From Desulfuromonadales bacterium (GTDB lineage Bacteria; Desulfobacterota; Desulfuromonadia; Desulfuromonadales; JAGXHI01), in assembly GCA_024636295.1 (NCBI GenBank), contig JAGXHI010000062.1:1-64000 (forward strand): a stretch of DNA of 64,000 nt, given 5' to 3'. The notes under the pieces are model-generated. The model ran no database searches. It saw nothing but the letters and a program-made list of their open reading frames with translations, and was not told the origin of the DNA. The position numbers were made by a program, and so were the translations under genes. Positions 18,216 through 26,529 of the stretch are shown one piece after another; positions within the stretch are counted from its first letter, which is position 1, and every line of letters begins with the position of its first letter.

Positions 18216-20633
18216 ATGATCGTGACCTACAATTGGTTCAAAGAACTGGTCGATTTCGATTTTTCTCCCGACAATCTTGCGGATCGCCTGACAATGGCGG
18301 GGCTTGAAGTTGATGCGATGGAGAAAATCGGTGAGGGACTTGACTCCATCATCGTCGCCCGGCTTGAATCGGTCGATCCTCATCCCGACGCAGACCGGCT
18401 GACCCTGTGCATTGCCGATTCGGGAAAGGACAAATTTCAAATCGTATGCGGCGCACGCAACCACAAGGCCGGCGATCTTGTAGCCCTGGCCCGAGTCGGC
18501 ACCATCCTTCCCGGTGGGTTGAAGATCAAACGTTCCAAAATCCGAGGAATTGAGTCGGACGGGATGCTCTGCTCCGAAAAGGAACTGGGTCTGGCCGAGG
18601 ATTCGGAAGGCATAATGATTCTTCCTCCCGACCTCCCCTTGGGAAAGCCTGTGCTTGAGGTCCTCGGCCTCAAAGATGTTCGGTACGAATTGGGCTTGAC
18701 TCCGAACCGCGCCGATTGCCTGAGTCTGGTTGGGGTGGCGCGGGAGGTCGGAGCGATGGCGGGAAATCCGGTCAGGATTCCCGATGGCGTTCCCCGGGAA
18801 GAAGCGCCGGATGCCGCCAGCCTGACCTCGGTGACGATCGAGGAACCGAAGATGTGCCCCCGGTACACCGCCCGACTGATCCGTGACGTCAAGATTGGCC
18901 CCTCACCCGACTGGCTCGCGCGGCGGGTGGAATCGGTCGGTATACGTTCCATCAATAATGTCGTGGATGTCACCAATCTCATCCTGATGGAACTCGGTCA
19001 TCCCCTGCACGCGTTTGATTTTAACCTCCTTAGAGGCGGCGGAATCATCGTCAGAAGAGCAGGGGAAGGAGAGGCTTTCACCACCCTGGACGGACAGGAT
19101 CGGATTCTTTCAGCAGAGGATCTTGTTATCTGTGATGCCGAAGGGCCGGTCGCTCTCGCGGGTATCATGGGTGGAGAAAACTCGGAAATTCAGCCGGAAA
19201 CCACGGATATTCTTCTTGAAAGCGCTTACTTCGATCCTCTTACCATTCGGCGAACGGCCAAACGACTGGGGATGCATACCGAATCATCTCACCGTTTCGA
19301 AAGGGGGGTGGATATCCAGATGGCGCCGATCGCCCTTGACCGGGCGGCGGCTGTTATTCAGCAAGTCGCCGGCGGACGGGTTGCTGAAGGAATCATCGAC
19401 GTCTATCCCTTTCCTGTAAAGGAGAAAAAGATCTCTTTGAGCGCCCGCAGAACCCGTGAAGTCCTCGGGCTGGAACTCGACGTGCTGGAGATTCGAAGTC
19501 TTCTCAAATCGATCGGCCTCGATGCGGAAATTCTCTCCGATCGTCCGGAAAAGGACACTCTTTTCGTGACGGTTCCGACCTTTCGTCACGATCTCGAGCG
19601 GGATATCGATCTGATCGAAGAGGTGGCTCGCCTCCATGGATACGATCGGATTCCCCTCACATTGCCGACCGGAAGGCTGATCAGCCACAGGGCTCCTTTT
19701 CGGCACAGGAATGCCGATCGCGTCCGTGATCTTCTTTCGACGACGGGATTTTCAGAAATCATCAATTATTCCTTTGTCTCTCCCCGGCTCTGGGATCGAA
19801 TTCTCCTCCCTGCGGCGGATGAAAGGCGTCGGAACGTGGGGATACTTAATCCTCTGACGGATGAGCAGTCGGTAATGCGTACGACCCTTGTGCCCAGCAT
19901 GCTTGAAACTGTTTCGCGAAACATGGCGTTTCAGTCCAAAGATCTTCGTCTCTTTGAGTTGCGCCCGGTTTTTTTCTCCTCTGAAGGGGAGGACCTGCCC
20001 CACGAACAGCTCAGACTGTCCGTTGCCCTGTGCGGTCGAAGAGAGCCGGAGGGCTGGAACCACGAAGATGCGCAAGTCGATTTCTTTGATTTAAAAGGCG
20101 CTGCGGAAAGTCTGCTTCACCTTTTCCGGCCGGAAAAGCTGGAGTGGGATTCTGCAATCTCGGAGCCTTACCTGCATCCAGGAAAATCCTGCGCACTGAG
20201 AGCAAATGGGAAACTTCTCGGATTTCTTGGAGAGGCGCACCCGAAGGTGCTTGAAAATTTCGACATCGATCTACCGGTTCTTCTGCTTGATCTGGATATG
20301 GACGCCTTGTTCAGCTCCGAAGGAACCACGTCCGTCTTCCGTCCCATCTCCCGTTTTCCGGATATTTACAGGGACAGTGCCTTTTTGATGAACGAATCCG
20401 TTTCGGCCGGAGAGATCTTCGGCCTGCTCGAGCGGAAGAAAAATCGATATATCGAAGATGTTGTTCTCTTCGATCTGTATCGAGGAAAGGGTATACCAGA
20501 AGGTAAAAAGAGCATCGGGATCCGTGTGCGGTATAGAAGCGCGGAGAAAACCCTCACCGATGAAGAGATCAATAAGGCCCACGGGAAAATAGTTGAGGAG
20601 CTCTGTAAAACGTTTGACGCGGAAGTCCGATGA
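18216..20633 (+). CDS. pheT: Phenylalanine--tRNA ligase beta subunit
   Basis: An 805-residue beta subunit with the full set of domains: B1 and the EMAP/tRNA-binding fold near the N-terminus (residues 40-150, IVCGARNHKAGDLV), the B3/B4 editing domain, B5 DNA-binding-like fold and the C-terminal anticodon-binding (FDX-ACB) domain ending VRYRSAEKTLTDEEI. The length is normal. It is co-transcribed with pheS. Confidence 0.96.
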   Translation: MIVTYNWFKELVDFDFSPDNLADRLTMAGLEVDAMEKIGEGLDSIIVARLESVDPHPDADRLTLCIADSGKDKFQIVCGARNHKAGDLVALARVGTILPGGLKIKRSKIRGIESDGMLCSEKELGLAEDSEGIMILPPDLPLGKPVLEVLGLKDVRYELGLTPNRADCLSLVGVAREVGAMAGNPVRIPDGVPREEAPDAASLTSVTIEEPKMCPRYTARLIRDVKIGPSPDWLARRVESVGIRSINNVVDVTNLILMELGHPLHAFDFNLLRGGGIIVRRAGEGEAFTTLDGQDRILSAEDLVICDAEGPVALAGIMGGENSEIQPETTDILLESAYFDPLTIRRTAKRLGMHTESSHRFERGVDIQMAPIALDRAAAVIQQVAGGRVAEGIIDVYPFPVKEKKISLSARRTREVLGLELDVLEIRSLLKSIGLDAEILSDRPEKDTLFVTVPTFRHDLERDIDLIEEVARLHGYDRIPLTLPTGRLISHRAPFRHRNADRVRDLLSTTGFSEIINYSFVSPRLWDRILLPAADERRRNVGILNPLTDEQSVMRTTLVPSMLETVSRNMAFQSKDLRLFELRPVFFSSEGEDLPHEQLRLSVALCGRREPEGWNHEDAQVDFFDLKGAAESLLHLFRPEKLEWDSAISEPYLHPGKSCALRANGKLLGFLGEAHPKVLENFDIDLPVLLLDLDMDALFSSEGTTSVFRPISRFPDIYRDSAFLMNESVSAGEIFGLLERKKNRYIEDVVLFDLYRGKGIPEGKKSIGIRVRYRSAEKTLTDEEINKAHGKIVEELCKTFDAEVR

Positions 20634-20642
20634 AAAAATCGG

Positions 20643-20671
20643 TTGATAACATATTTTCCATGTGATATAAA
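20643..20671 (+). promoter_or_regulatory. Sigma70 promoter of ihfA
   Basis: TTGATA at 20643-20648, a 17-base spacer, then TATAAA at 20666-20671. The near-consensus promoter lies 47 bases before the ihfA start. An AACCC/GGGTT inverted repeat follows it immediately. Confidence 0.72.
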
Positions 20672-20717
20672 AACCCGAAAATTCAAGGGTTCTCTGCATT
20701 GATTCAATGGAGGTGTT

Positions 20718-21014
20718 ATGACCAAGGCGGATCTTGTCGAAAAAGTTTATCTGAAGACCGGCTTTTCCAAAAAGGAATCCGCCGACATAGTCGAGATGGT
20801 TTTCGACTTGCTGAAATCGACACTGGAAGACGGGGAAAAGATAAAGATCGCCGGTTTCGGAAATTTCGTGGTCAAGGACAAGGCGACCCGTCGGGGACGC
20901 AATCCTCAGACCGGCGATGAAATCGAGATTTCCTCCAGAAGGATTCTCACCTTCAAGCCGAGTCAGGTCTTGAAAGCCGCCATCAACGGAGAAAATCCGC
21001 CTGCCCAGAATTGA
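20718..21014 (+). CDS. ihfA: Integration host factor alpha subunit
   Basis: A 98-residue HU/IHF-family DNA-bending protein. MTKADLVEKVYLKTGFSKKES and the beta-arm sequence GRNPQTGDEI are typical of IhfA, and the position after pheT is the conserved ihfA locus. IHF bends DNA at promoters and at phage attachment sites, which is notable because an integrated element lies 5 kb away. AATGGAGG precedes the ATG. Confidence 0.93.
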   Translation: MTKADLVEKVYLKTGFSKKESADIVEMVFDLLKSTLEDGEKIKIAGFGNFVVKDKATRRGRNPQTGDEIEISSRRILTFKPSQVLKAAINGENPPAQN

Positions 21015-21028
21015 GAGGGCGATCGGCC

Positions 21029-21388
21029 GTGGAAATTCCCGACAAGCTTTACTTCAAGATTGGTGAGGTATCCGAACTGACCGGGATCAAACCTCACGTC
21101 CTGCGATACTGGGAATCTGAATTCACCGGCTTTCGCCCGCCCAAAAGCCGGAACCAACAGAGGCTCTACCGGCGCAAGGACATTGAACTCGTCCTGAATC
21201 TGAAGGATCTGCTTTACCGTCAGGGATACACTATTGCCGGAGCGCGAAAGAAGCTGAGCGAAATCGGCCGACAGGGCGAACAGATGGGTCTTCCCATGGA
21301 AAAAGATGCATGGCGCGGACTGATCCGGGAAGTTCGACATGAACTTCTTCAGCTTCGAAACTCCCTGAAAAACCTTCCGAAAGAATGA
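21029..21388 (+). CDS. MerR-family transcriptional regulator
   Basis: A 119-residue protein with an N-terminal winged helix of the MerR type: FKIGEVSELTGIKPHVLRYW, then RLYRRKDIELVLNLKDLLY. The C-terminal 40 residues form a dimerising helix and lack a cysteine-rich effector site. A MerR-like gene after ihfA is a widespread arrangement in delta-type proteobacteria; its targets are unknown. GTG at 21029 is chosen; a TTG at 21011 overlapping the ihfA stop is the alternative. Confidence 0.85.
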   Translation: MEIPDKLYFKIGEVSELTGIKPHVLRYWESEFTGFRPPKSRNQQRLYRRKDIELVLNLKDLLYRQGYTIAGARKKLSEIGRQGEQMGLPMEKDAWRGLIREVRHELLQLRNSLKNLPKE

Positions 21389-21434
21389 TTTTTCTGCAGC
21401 GGTTTCATTTCTTTTGTCAGTTCCCGGGGATTTA

Positions 21435-22196
21435 TTGCTCATTCTAGTAACCAATGACGACGGGATCCATTCACCGGGAATCGCTGCCCTCGCCGAGAAA
21501 CTTTCCGAAAAAAACCGGGTCGTTGTGGTGGCGCCTGATCGTGAACGAAGCGCTGTCGGCCACTCCCTCACGCTCCATTCGCCCCTTCGCGCAGAGGAAA
21601 TCCGCACCGGATTTTTCGCCGTGGATGGGACACCTACAGACTGCGTGAACCTTGGAATTCACGGACTTCTGGATTCCCCTCCCGACCTCGTGATCTCCGG
21701 GATCAATCGGGGAGGGAATATGGGTGATGACATTACCTATTCCGGGACGGTATCTGCTGCCATGGAGGCCACGCTCATGGGATCGCCAGCCTTTGCTGTT
21801 TCCCTCGAATCGAATCGCTTCCAGACAGAGGATTTCGCGACCGCGGCCGAATTTGCATCTTCTCTTGCTGAGACGGTCTTGGAACGGGGACTTCCGCCGG
21901 ATACATTTTTAAATGTCAACGTACCCGGTCGAAATCAGCCCCGTGGCGTCCGTCTGACCCGGCAGGGCAAACGCCTCTACGAGGACGTGGTGGTAGAAAA
22001 AGTGGATCCACGGGGAAGGAAATACTACTGGATCGGCGTCGGGGAACTTGGATTCAAGGATCTGGACGGCACCGATTTCCATGCTGTCAGCCGGGGGTAT
22101 ATTTCCATCACCCCTCTGCATCTCGATCTGACCAACTATCGCTCCTTTGACCATCTTTCCGCGTGGAAGCTTGAGGGGGAGGGTGGAAATCGGTGA
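21435..22196 (+). CDS. surE: 5'/3'-nucleotidase SurE
   Basis: A 253-residue stationary-phase survival phosphatase. The diagnostic N-terminus [13 protein letters not shown] carries the metal-binding Asp pair; [25 protein letters not shown] and [22 protein letters not shown] complete the active site. The start TTG at 21435 fits the family length; TTG 21414 would add seven residues. It is followed by pcm, as in many proteobacteria. Confidence 0.95.
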   Translation: MLILVTNDDGIHSPGIAALAEKLSEKNRVVVVAPDRERSAVGHSLTLHSPLRAEEIRTGFFAVDGTPTDCVNLGIHGLLDSPPDLVISGINRGGNMGDDITYSGTVSAAMEATLMGSPAFAVSLESNRFQTEDFATAAEFASSLAETVLERGLPPDTFLNVNVPGRNQPRGVRLTRQGKRLYEDVVVEKVDPRGRKYYWIGVGELGFKDLDGTDFHAVSRGYISITPLHLDLTNYRSFDHLSAWKLEGEGGNR

Positions 22197-22212
22197 TAAA
22201 GGAGACAACGGA

Positions 22213-22869
22213 ATGACCACTGATTTCTCGATTTCCCGCCGCCAGATGGTGGAGCGACAGATCAAGGGGCGCGGAGTCAGCGATCCTCTGGTTCTGGATG
22301 CGATGCTGAAGGTCCCGAGGCACCTTTTTGTGGAAGAGGCCCTGCAGAACCAGGCCTATGGCGACTTTCCTCTCCCTATAGGAGAAAAGCAAACTATTTC
22401 CCAGCCCTATATGGTGGCTCTGATGACCGAGTCCCTTCAGCTTGGCGGAGGTGAAAAAGTACTGGAAATCGGCACCGGTTCCGGATATCAGGCTGCCGTT
22501 CTGGCGCAGATTGCCTCACGGGTCTATACGGTGGAGCGTTTTCCGGCTCTGGCCAGGCGAGCTCGTCGGGTGATAGATTCCCTCCATTACAACAATGTCA
22601 ACATCAAGGTTGATGACGGCACGCTGGGTTGGGAAAGCGAGGCGCCTTTCGATGGTATTGTCGTGACCGCTGGCGCCCCTTCCGTTCCCGAGAGTCTGCC
22701 CGATCAGTTGGCGCCCGGGGGGCGACTGATCGTTCCCGTTGGAACGTACGGCGCCCAGGTCCTTAAAAGGATAACCCGGAAAGAGAAAGGCTCTTTGGAA
22801 GAAGATCTTCTTGACTGCCGTTTCGTTCCTTTGATCGGAAAACATGGATGGAATGACCGGCAGGGCTAG
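22213..22869 (+). CDS. pcm: Protein-L-isoaspartate O-methyltransferase
   Basis: A 218-residue SAM-dependent enzyme that methylates isoaspartyl residues so that damaged proteins can be repaired. Key motifs: [27 protein letters not shown] and the SAM loop [16 protein letters not shown]. The ATG at 22213 follows AAAGGAGACAACGGA; the frame extends further upstream into surE, but that part is not conserved. It is part of surE-pcm-yqaA-nlpD-rpoS. Confidence 0.94.
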   Translation: MTTDFSISRRQMVERQIKGRGVSDPLVLDAMLKVPRHLFVEEALQNQAYGDFPLPIGEKQTISQPYMVALMTESLQLGGGEKVLEIGTGSGYQAAVLAQIASRVYTVERFPALARRARRVIDSLHYNNVNIKVDDGTLGWESEAPFDGIVVTAGAPSVPESLPDQLAPGGRLIVPVGTYGAQVLKRITRKEKGSLEEDLLDCRFVPLIGKHGWNDRQG

Positions 22870-23467
22870 GGAAGCGGGAGCGATCCGCCGGCTTTACGAC
22901 TGGGTTCTTCACTGGGCTGCAACACCCTATGGTGTGCCGGCGCTTTTTCTTTTGGCCTTCGCTGAGAGCTCCGTATTTCCCATTCCTCCGGACGTTCTGC
23001 TGCTTGCACTGTGTCTGGCCGTTCCCCTGAGATCCTTTTATTTTGCTCTGATCGCCTCTCTGGGTTCCGTTCTGGGAGGAATCGTTGGATACGGCATCGG
23101 ACGAGGATTATGGGAGGCCCTATCGGGGTTCTTTTTCCGATATGTGCCAGGATTCACCGAAGGCATCTTCCTGCAGGTCCAGCAACTCTTCTCCTCCTAT
23201 GATTTCTGGGTCGTATTTACCGCTGGCTTCACGCCTCTTCCGTACAAAGTCATTACTATTGGCGCGGGTGTTTTCAACATCAATTTTCCGGTCTTCATCG
23301 GCGCCTCGCTCGTAAGTCGCAGCCTTCGTTTTTTTCTTGTAGCCTGGTTGATTCATAGGTTCGGACCGGCAATGAGAAATTTTATTGAAAAATATTTCAA
23401 TCTATTGTCCATATTATTTATAGTGCTACTGATCGGAGGATTTGTTATCATTAAGTTTATTTTGTGA
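22844..23467 (+). CDS. DedA/VTT-family membrane protein (YqaA type)
   Basis: A 207-residue inner-membrane protein with 4-5 hydrophobic segments and the VTT-domain signature: [15 protein letters not shown], a glycine-rich stretch [13 protein letters not shown], and [18 protein letters not shown]. DedA-family proteins support membrane homeostasis, and some move undecaprenyl phosphate or phospholipids; the specific role here is not known. It overlaps the 3' end of pcm. ATGs at 22844, 22848 (out of frame) and 22853 make the start uncertain by three codons. Confidence 0.85.
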   Translation: MDGMTGRAREAGAIRRLYDWVLHWAATPYGVPALFLLAFAESSVFPIPPDVLLLALCLAVPLRSFYFALIASLGSVLGGIVGYGIGRGLWEALSGFFFRYVPGFTEGIFLQVQQLFSSYDFWVVFTAGFTPLPYKVITIGAGVFNINFPVFIGASLVSRSLRFFLVAWLIHRFGPAMRNFIEKYFNLLSILFIVLLIGGFVIIKFIL

Positions 23468-23542
23468 TTCAAAGGGATCCGACAAGCTTATTGGATTCAA
23501 CTGGCATGAGCGGGTCCATCGGCTGGAGCGGGCTTTCATGAT

Positions 23543-24289
23543 ATGTTGCTGCGTATTTTAGTCACAGCCTTGGCTTGGTTGATTCTGGGAGGGTGCGGAT
23601 CCTCAAGCGGAGTTTATCACACCGTTGTCCAGGGGCAGACTCTATATCGGATTGCCCGTGATTATGGTGTGGATGAACAGTACCTGGCTCGCATCAATAG
23701 TATTCATGATCCGACGGGACTCCCCGTCGGGAAGCGACTCTTCATCCCCGGCGTCGACCAGAAGCGGAATGTCCCCGCGACTTTTTCACCATCCGTTGCG
23801 AATTCATCCTCCTTGCCGGCTTCCAGGACCGAGCGTTTTCCCGAAAAACGAATCGAAAAGAAAAGAAAGACCGCCGTCCGGCTTCCTCCCGCTGCACCCA
23901 TCAAAGCCCCAGAAACGTCTGCGCCCGAGTTCGATTGGCCGGTCAGAGGCAAAATTCTGAAACCTTTCCGCAAGAGCGGACCGGGAATCTGCCAGGGCAT
24001 TGAAATTGCCGTTTCTCCGGGTACGCCTGTAGCCTCTGCGGCGGAAGGCAGGGTCACCTACAGCGGCAACGGGATCAGAGGCTTCGGTAACCTGGTCATC
24101 TTAAAACATAGTGGCTCCTATTTTACGGTATATGGCTACAATATGGAAAATTTTGTAAAGACGGGAGCCTATGTGAGCAAAGGGGAGCGGATTGCACTCT
24201 CCGGCTCCCCACCTGGAACTTCGCCACGGCTGCATTTTGAAATCCGGCGTGGTAAGGAGGCTGTGGATCCGATTTTTTTCTTGCCATAG
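23543..24289 (+). CDS. nlpD: NlpD-like lipoprotein with LysM and degenerate LytM (M23) domain
   Basis: A 248-residue protein: lipoprotein signal with lipobox LGGC (residue 18), LysM domain (about 26-70, HTVVQGQTLYRIARDY), a basic linker, and a C-terminal M23 fold (about 130-245). The M23 catalytic signature is incomplete: CQGIEIA stands where HxGxD is expected, YGYNME replaces the YxH element, and RLHFE has lost the first His of HxH. That is the pattern of NlpD/EnvC activators of amidases rather than of active endopeptidases. It lies directly before rpoS, the classical nlpD-rpoS order. Confidence 0.85.
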   Translation: MLLRILVTALAWLILGGCGSSSGVYHTVVQGQTLYRIARDYGVDEQYLARINSIHDPTGLPVGKRLFIPGVDQKRNVPATFSPSVANSSSLPASRTERFPEKRIEKKRKTAVRLPPAAPIKAPETSAPEFDWPVRGKILKPFRKSGPGICQGIEIAVSPGTPVASAAEGRVTYSGNGIRGFGNLVILKHSGSYFTVYGYNMENFVKTGAYVSKGERIALSGSPPGTSPRLHFEIRRGKEAVDPIFFLP

Positions 24290-24346
24290 AAGGTTGGATC
24301 TCTTACACTGCCTGACATTAAACAAATCAAAAGAATGGAGGAATCC

Positions 24347-25330
24347 GTGCACATCGACCTGAATGATTTCGAAGACTTCGGAATCCCCGACGATAAAAAA
24401 ATGAGCGACGATTCCAATCTTGAAGAACCGGAAGCGGAGCTTGATGCGGAAGAGGAAGAGGAAGAGGAACGAGAAAGTGGACTCAGCGACCATTCCGATG
24501 ATGCCATCAAGCTTTATCTCAAGGAAATACAGAAAACCACTCTCCTGACAGCCGAGGACGAGCGCATGCTGGCCCGACGGATTTCCGAGGGCGATATGGC
24601 GGCACGGGATCGGATGATCGAATCCAACCTTCGACTTGTCGTTAAGATTGCAAAACGCTATATGAACCGAGGTTTGCCTTTCCTTGATTTGATCGAAGAA
24701 GGAAATATGGGTCTCATCAAGGCAGTGGAACGATTCAAACTCAGCAAGGAATGCAGGTTCTCCACCTACGCTACATGGTGGATCCGCCAGTCGATCGAAA
24801 GGGCCCTGGTCAACCAGAGCCGCACCATCCGTCTGCCGGTCCACGTGTCCGATGATATCAACAAGTTTATAAAAATCAGCCGTGAGCTGATTCACCAGAT
24901 GAACAGGGAGCCCCAGGTAAAGGAAATCGCCGAAGCCATGGGAGTCGATCCCTCCTATATCCGGCGGCTGATGGTCCTGGTGAAAAAAACCTATTCCATC
25001 GAACATCCCATGGGAGAAAACAACGATTACAGTCTCATCGATACCATCGAGGATTCCCGCAGTGTGGATCCTTCGGTCCTCATTACAGATCTGAACAAGT
25101 ACGGGTATGTTCTTGAGTGGCTGGATACCCTGAGCCCCAATGAAAGGGAAATCCTCACTCTTCGATTCGGTCTTGATGATCGGGAGCCACAGACCCTGGA
25201 CACTATAGGACAGCGTTTCGGGGTCACCCGCGAACGCATTCGTCAAATTGAAGCCAAAAGCCTGGAAAAGCTGCGTATCATAATGGAAAGCAAGGAAAAC
25301 CTCGGACGCGCCACGGCAGAAGGGGAATAG
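24347..25330 (+). CDS. rpoS: RNA polymerase sigma factor RpoS
   Basis: A 327-residue group 2 sigma70 factor. After an acidic N-terminal stretch ([11 protein letters not shown]) come region 1.2-2 ([55 protein letters not shown]), region 3 and region 4 with the -35 recognition helix (ETLRFGLDD-like [30 protein letters not shown]). GTG at 24347 has GGAGG 5 bases upstream; the ATG at 24335 would place that ribosome site inside the gene. The order surE-pcm-nlpD-rpoS supports the name; function in stationary or stress response is inferred from the family. Confidence 0.92.
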   Translation: MHIDLNDFEDFGIPDDKKMSDDSNLEEPEAELDAEEEEEEERESGLSDHSDDAIKLYLKEIQKTTLLTAEDERMLARRISEGDMAARDRMIESNLRLVVKIAKRYMNRGLPFLDLIEEGNMGLIKAVERFKLSKECRFSTYATWWIRQSIERALVNQSRTIRLPVHVSDDINKFIKISRELIHQMNREPQVKEIAEAMGVDPSYIRRLMVLVKKTYSIEHPMGENNDYSLIDTIEDSRSVDPSVLITDLNKYGYVLEWLDTLSPNEREILTLRFGLDDREPQTLDTIGQRFGVTRERIRQIEAKSLEKLRIIMESKENLGRATAEGE

Positions 25331-25386
25331 TTTTTTTTGATCTGAATATTTCGGGAGGCCCACTAGTCTCCCCTGGAGGCAAGGAA

Positions 25387-25902
25387 GTGGATATTCTCAA
25401 GCAAATCATTCGCGATATTCCCGATTTCCCCCGAAAGGGAGTTCTGTTCAAGGATATCACCACCCTTCTATCCGATGGGAAAAGCTTTCATCGGATGATC
25501 GATTTGATCGCCCACCGATATCTGGGGCAGCATATTGAGCAGATCGTGGTGGTGGAGGCACGTGGCTTCATTCTCGGATCAGCTTTGGCATATAAGCTGG
25601 GCACCGGAGTGACGTTGGTTCGAAAACCTGGAAAGCTGCCCTTCAAAACCCGCAGCAAGACCTATGAACTCGAATATGGCTCGGATACTCTGGAGATCCA
25701 CGAGGATGCCTTTCAGCCTGGGGATCGGGTGGTCATCGCGGATGATCTGCTCGCCACCGGAGGTACCGTTTCCGCCGTGGTCGATCTCGTGGAGGAACTC
25801 GGGGCCGAAATCATCGAATGTACTTTTCTGGCAGAAATCAAAGAATTGGGGGGCCGCAAACGGCTTCCGGCAGAGAAGGTTTTCAGCCTGCTGCAGTTCT
25901 GA
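25387..25902 (+). CDS. apt: Adenine phosphoribosyltransferase
   Basis: A 171-residue purine-salvage enzyme (adenine + PRPP to AMP). It begins with the family pattern [19 protein letters not shown]; the PRPP-binding loop is [13 protein letters not shown] and the substrate loop region carries [11 protein letters not shown]. The GTG start at 25387 follows GGAGGCAAGGAA. It is the last chromosomal gene before tRNA-Arg and the integrated element. Confidence 0.95.
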   Translation: MDILKQIIRDIPDFPRKGVLFKDITTLLSDGKSFHRMIDLIAHRYLGQHIEQIVVVEARGFILGSALAYKLGTGVTLVRKPGKLPFKTRSKTYELEYGSDTLEIHEDAFQPGDRVVIADDLLATGGTVSAVVDLVEELGAEIIECTFLAEIKELGGRKRLPAEKVFSLLQF

Positions 25903-25908
25903 TAAAGC

Positions 25909-25937
25909 TTGCATCCCCGGATCGGGCCTGCTATAAA
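25909..25937 (+). promoter_or_regulatory. Promoter of tRNA-Arg
   Basis: TTGCAT at 25909-25914, 17-base spacer, TATAAA at 25932-25937, 16 bases before the mature tRNA. Confidence 0.65.
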
Positions 25938-25952
25938 TCCACTTTCTCCTGC

Positions 25953-26029
25953 GGCCCCGTAGCTCAGCTGGATAGAGCAACCGCCTCCTAAGCGGTAGGT
26001 CGTGCGTTCGAATCGCGCCGGGGCCGCCA
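25953..26029 (+). tRNA. tRNA-Arg (CCT anticodon), integration target
   Basis: A 77-nt cloverleaf: GGCCCCG pairs with CGGGGCC (26019-26025), anticodon stem ACCGC/GCGGT with loop CTCCTAA, T-loop TTCGAAT, discriminator G and encoded CCA. The anticodon CCT reads AGG. The last 47 nt (from the anticodon stem to CCA) recur exactly at 40547-40593, so the 3' half now comes from the integrated element and the tRNA stays intact. Confidence 0.96.
25983..26029 (+). repeat. attL: left 47-bp copy of att repeat
   Basis: Identical to 40547-40593 over 47 bases; the bases just outside differ (c versus g at the left, t versus a at the right). It spans the anticodon loop, variable region, T arm, acceptor and CCA of tRNA-Arg. 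Confidence 0.95.
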
Positions 26030-26036
26030 TAAAATC

Positions 26037-26074
26037 AAGGACTTACGATATTTGCCGTAAGTCCTTTTTATTTT
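26037..26074 (+). terminator. Terminator downstream of tRNA-Arg (inside element)
   Basis: AAGGACTTACG at 26037-26047 pairs with CGTAAGTCCTT at 26056-26066, followed by a T-rich run. The element thus supplies a new tRNA terminator; the sequence resembles the one displaced to the far side of attR (AAGGACCTACG). Confidence 0.8.
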
Positions 26075-26075
26075 G

Positions 26076-26098
26076 GGGTAGCCTTTTGGGTAGCATTT
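26076..26098 (+). repeat. Two tandem GGGTAGCNTTT repeats (left integrase arm sites)
   Basis: GGGTAGCCTTT at 26076-26086 and GGGTAGCATTT at 26088-26098. Four copies of the same motif, same orientation, lie upstream of the integrase at 40379-40430. Presence at both ends of the element, beside the att repeats, is the layout expected of arm-type integrase sites. Confidence 0.7.
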
Positions 26099-26117
26099 TT
26101 GAAAAGTATTTCTTTCC

Positions 26118-26155
26118 CCAAAAAAAATAACGGAGATCCGAAGGTCTCCGTTATT
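26118..26155 (-). terminator. Terminator at the end of the element's leftward transcript
   Basis: An inverted repeat with AATAACGGAGA (26126-26136) and TCTCCGTTATT (26145-26155). On the minus strand it is followed by a run of T (plus-strand A tract 26120-26127). It would stop element transcription before attL and the tRNA. Confidence 0.8.
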
Positions 26156-26181
26156 GGCCCGACAGTGTGTAAGAGGGAAAA

Positions 26182-26517
26182 TCAGTCCGGCGGGAAATCC
26201 CTGAGACAGAGAGCGATTTTTAATCCAACCAACTCTCCGAACATCTCCATCAAAATGCCATGGTATCCTTCAGTAATTTCGTCGCGAGTTTTCTCTAGGG
26301 CGGACCTTACTCTTTCCACTTCATCGGGGAAGAACGAGCCTCTCACAGCAATGTCGATCCGGCTTTCCATTTCCGAATATTTCAGGAGGTGTTTTTTGGT
26401 CGCGCTACGTATCGCCTCCCGCGTTGAAGCAGGAAAATGGAATAGTTCCTGGTTAATATGCGTATCAAGCATCTCTTCCCAATCAGGCTTCTGAGGAAAA
26501 GCAATTACTTTGGTCAC
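26182..26517 (-). CDS. Hypothetical protein at left end of element
   Basis: A 111-residue soluble, acidic protein with no family that I recognise. The N-terminus is MTKVIAFPQKPDWEEML, the rest is predominantly helical and charged (SEMESRIDIAVRG, VERVRSALEKTRDEI). It is the last gene of the leftward run, 12 bases after the tape measure gene and just before a strong terminator, so it is surely in the same transcript. Being next to the tape measure it could be a small tail protein, but nothing in it proves that. Confidence 0.6.
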   Translation of the reverse strand: MTKVIAFPQKPDWEEMLDTHINQELFHFPASTREAIRSATKKHLLKYSEMESRIDIAVRGSFFPDEVERVRSALEKTRDEITEGYHGILMEMFGELVGLKIALCLRDFPPD

Positions 26518-26529
26518 TCGAATACCCCT

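Noticed and set aside
24101-25363. Minus-strand open frame of 420 codons
   Set aside because: Shadow of nlpD and rpoS; no family features in the translation.
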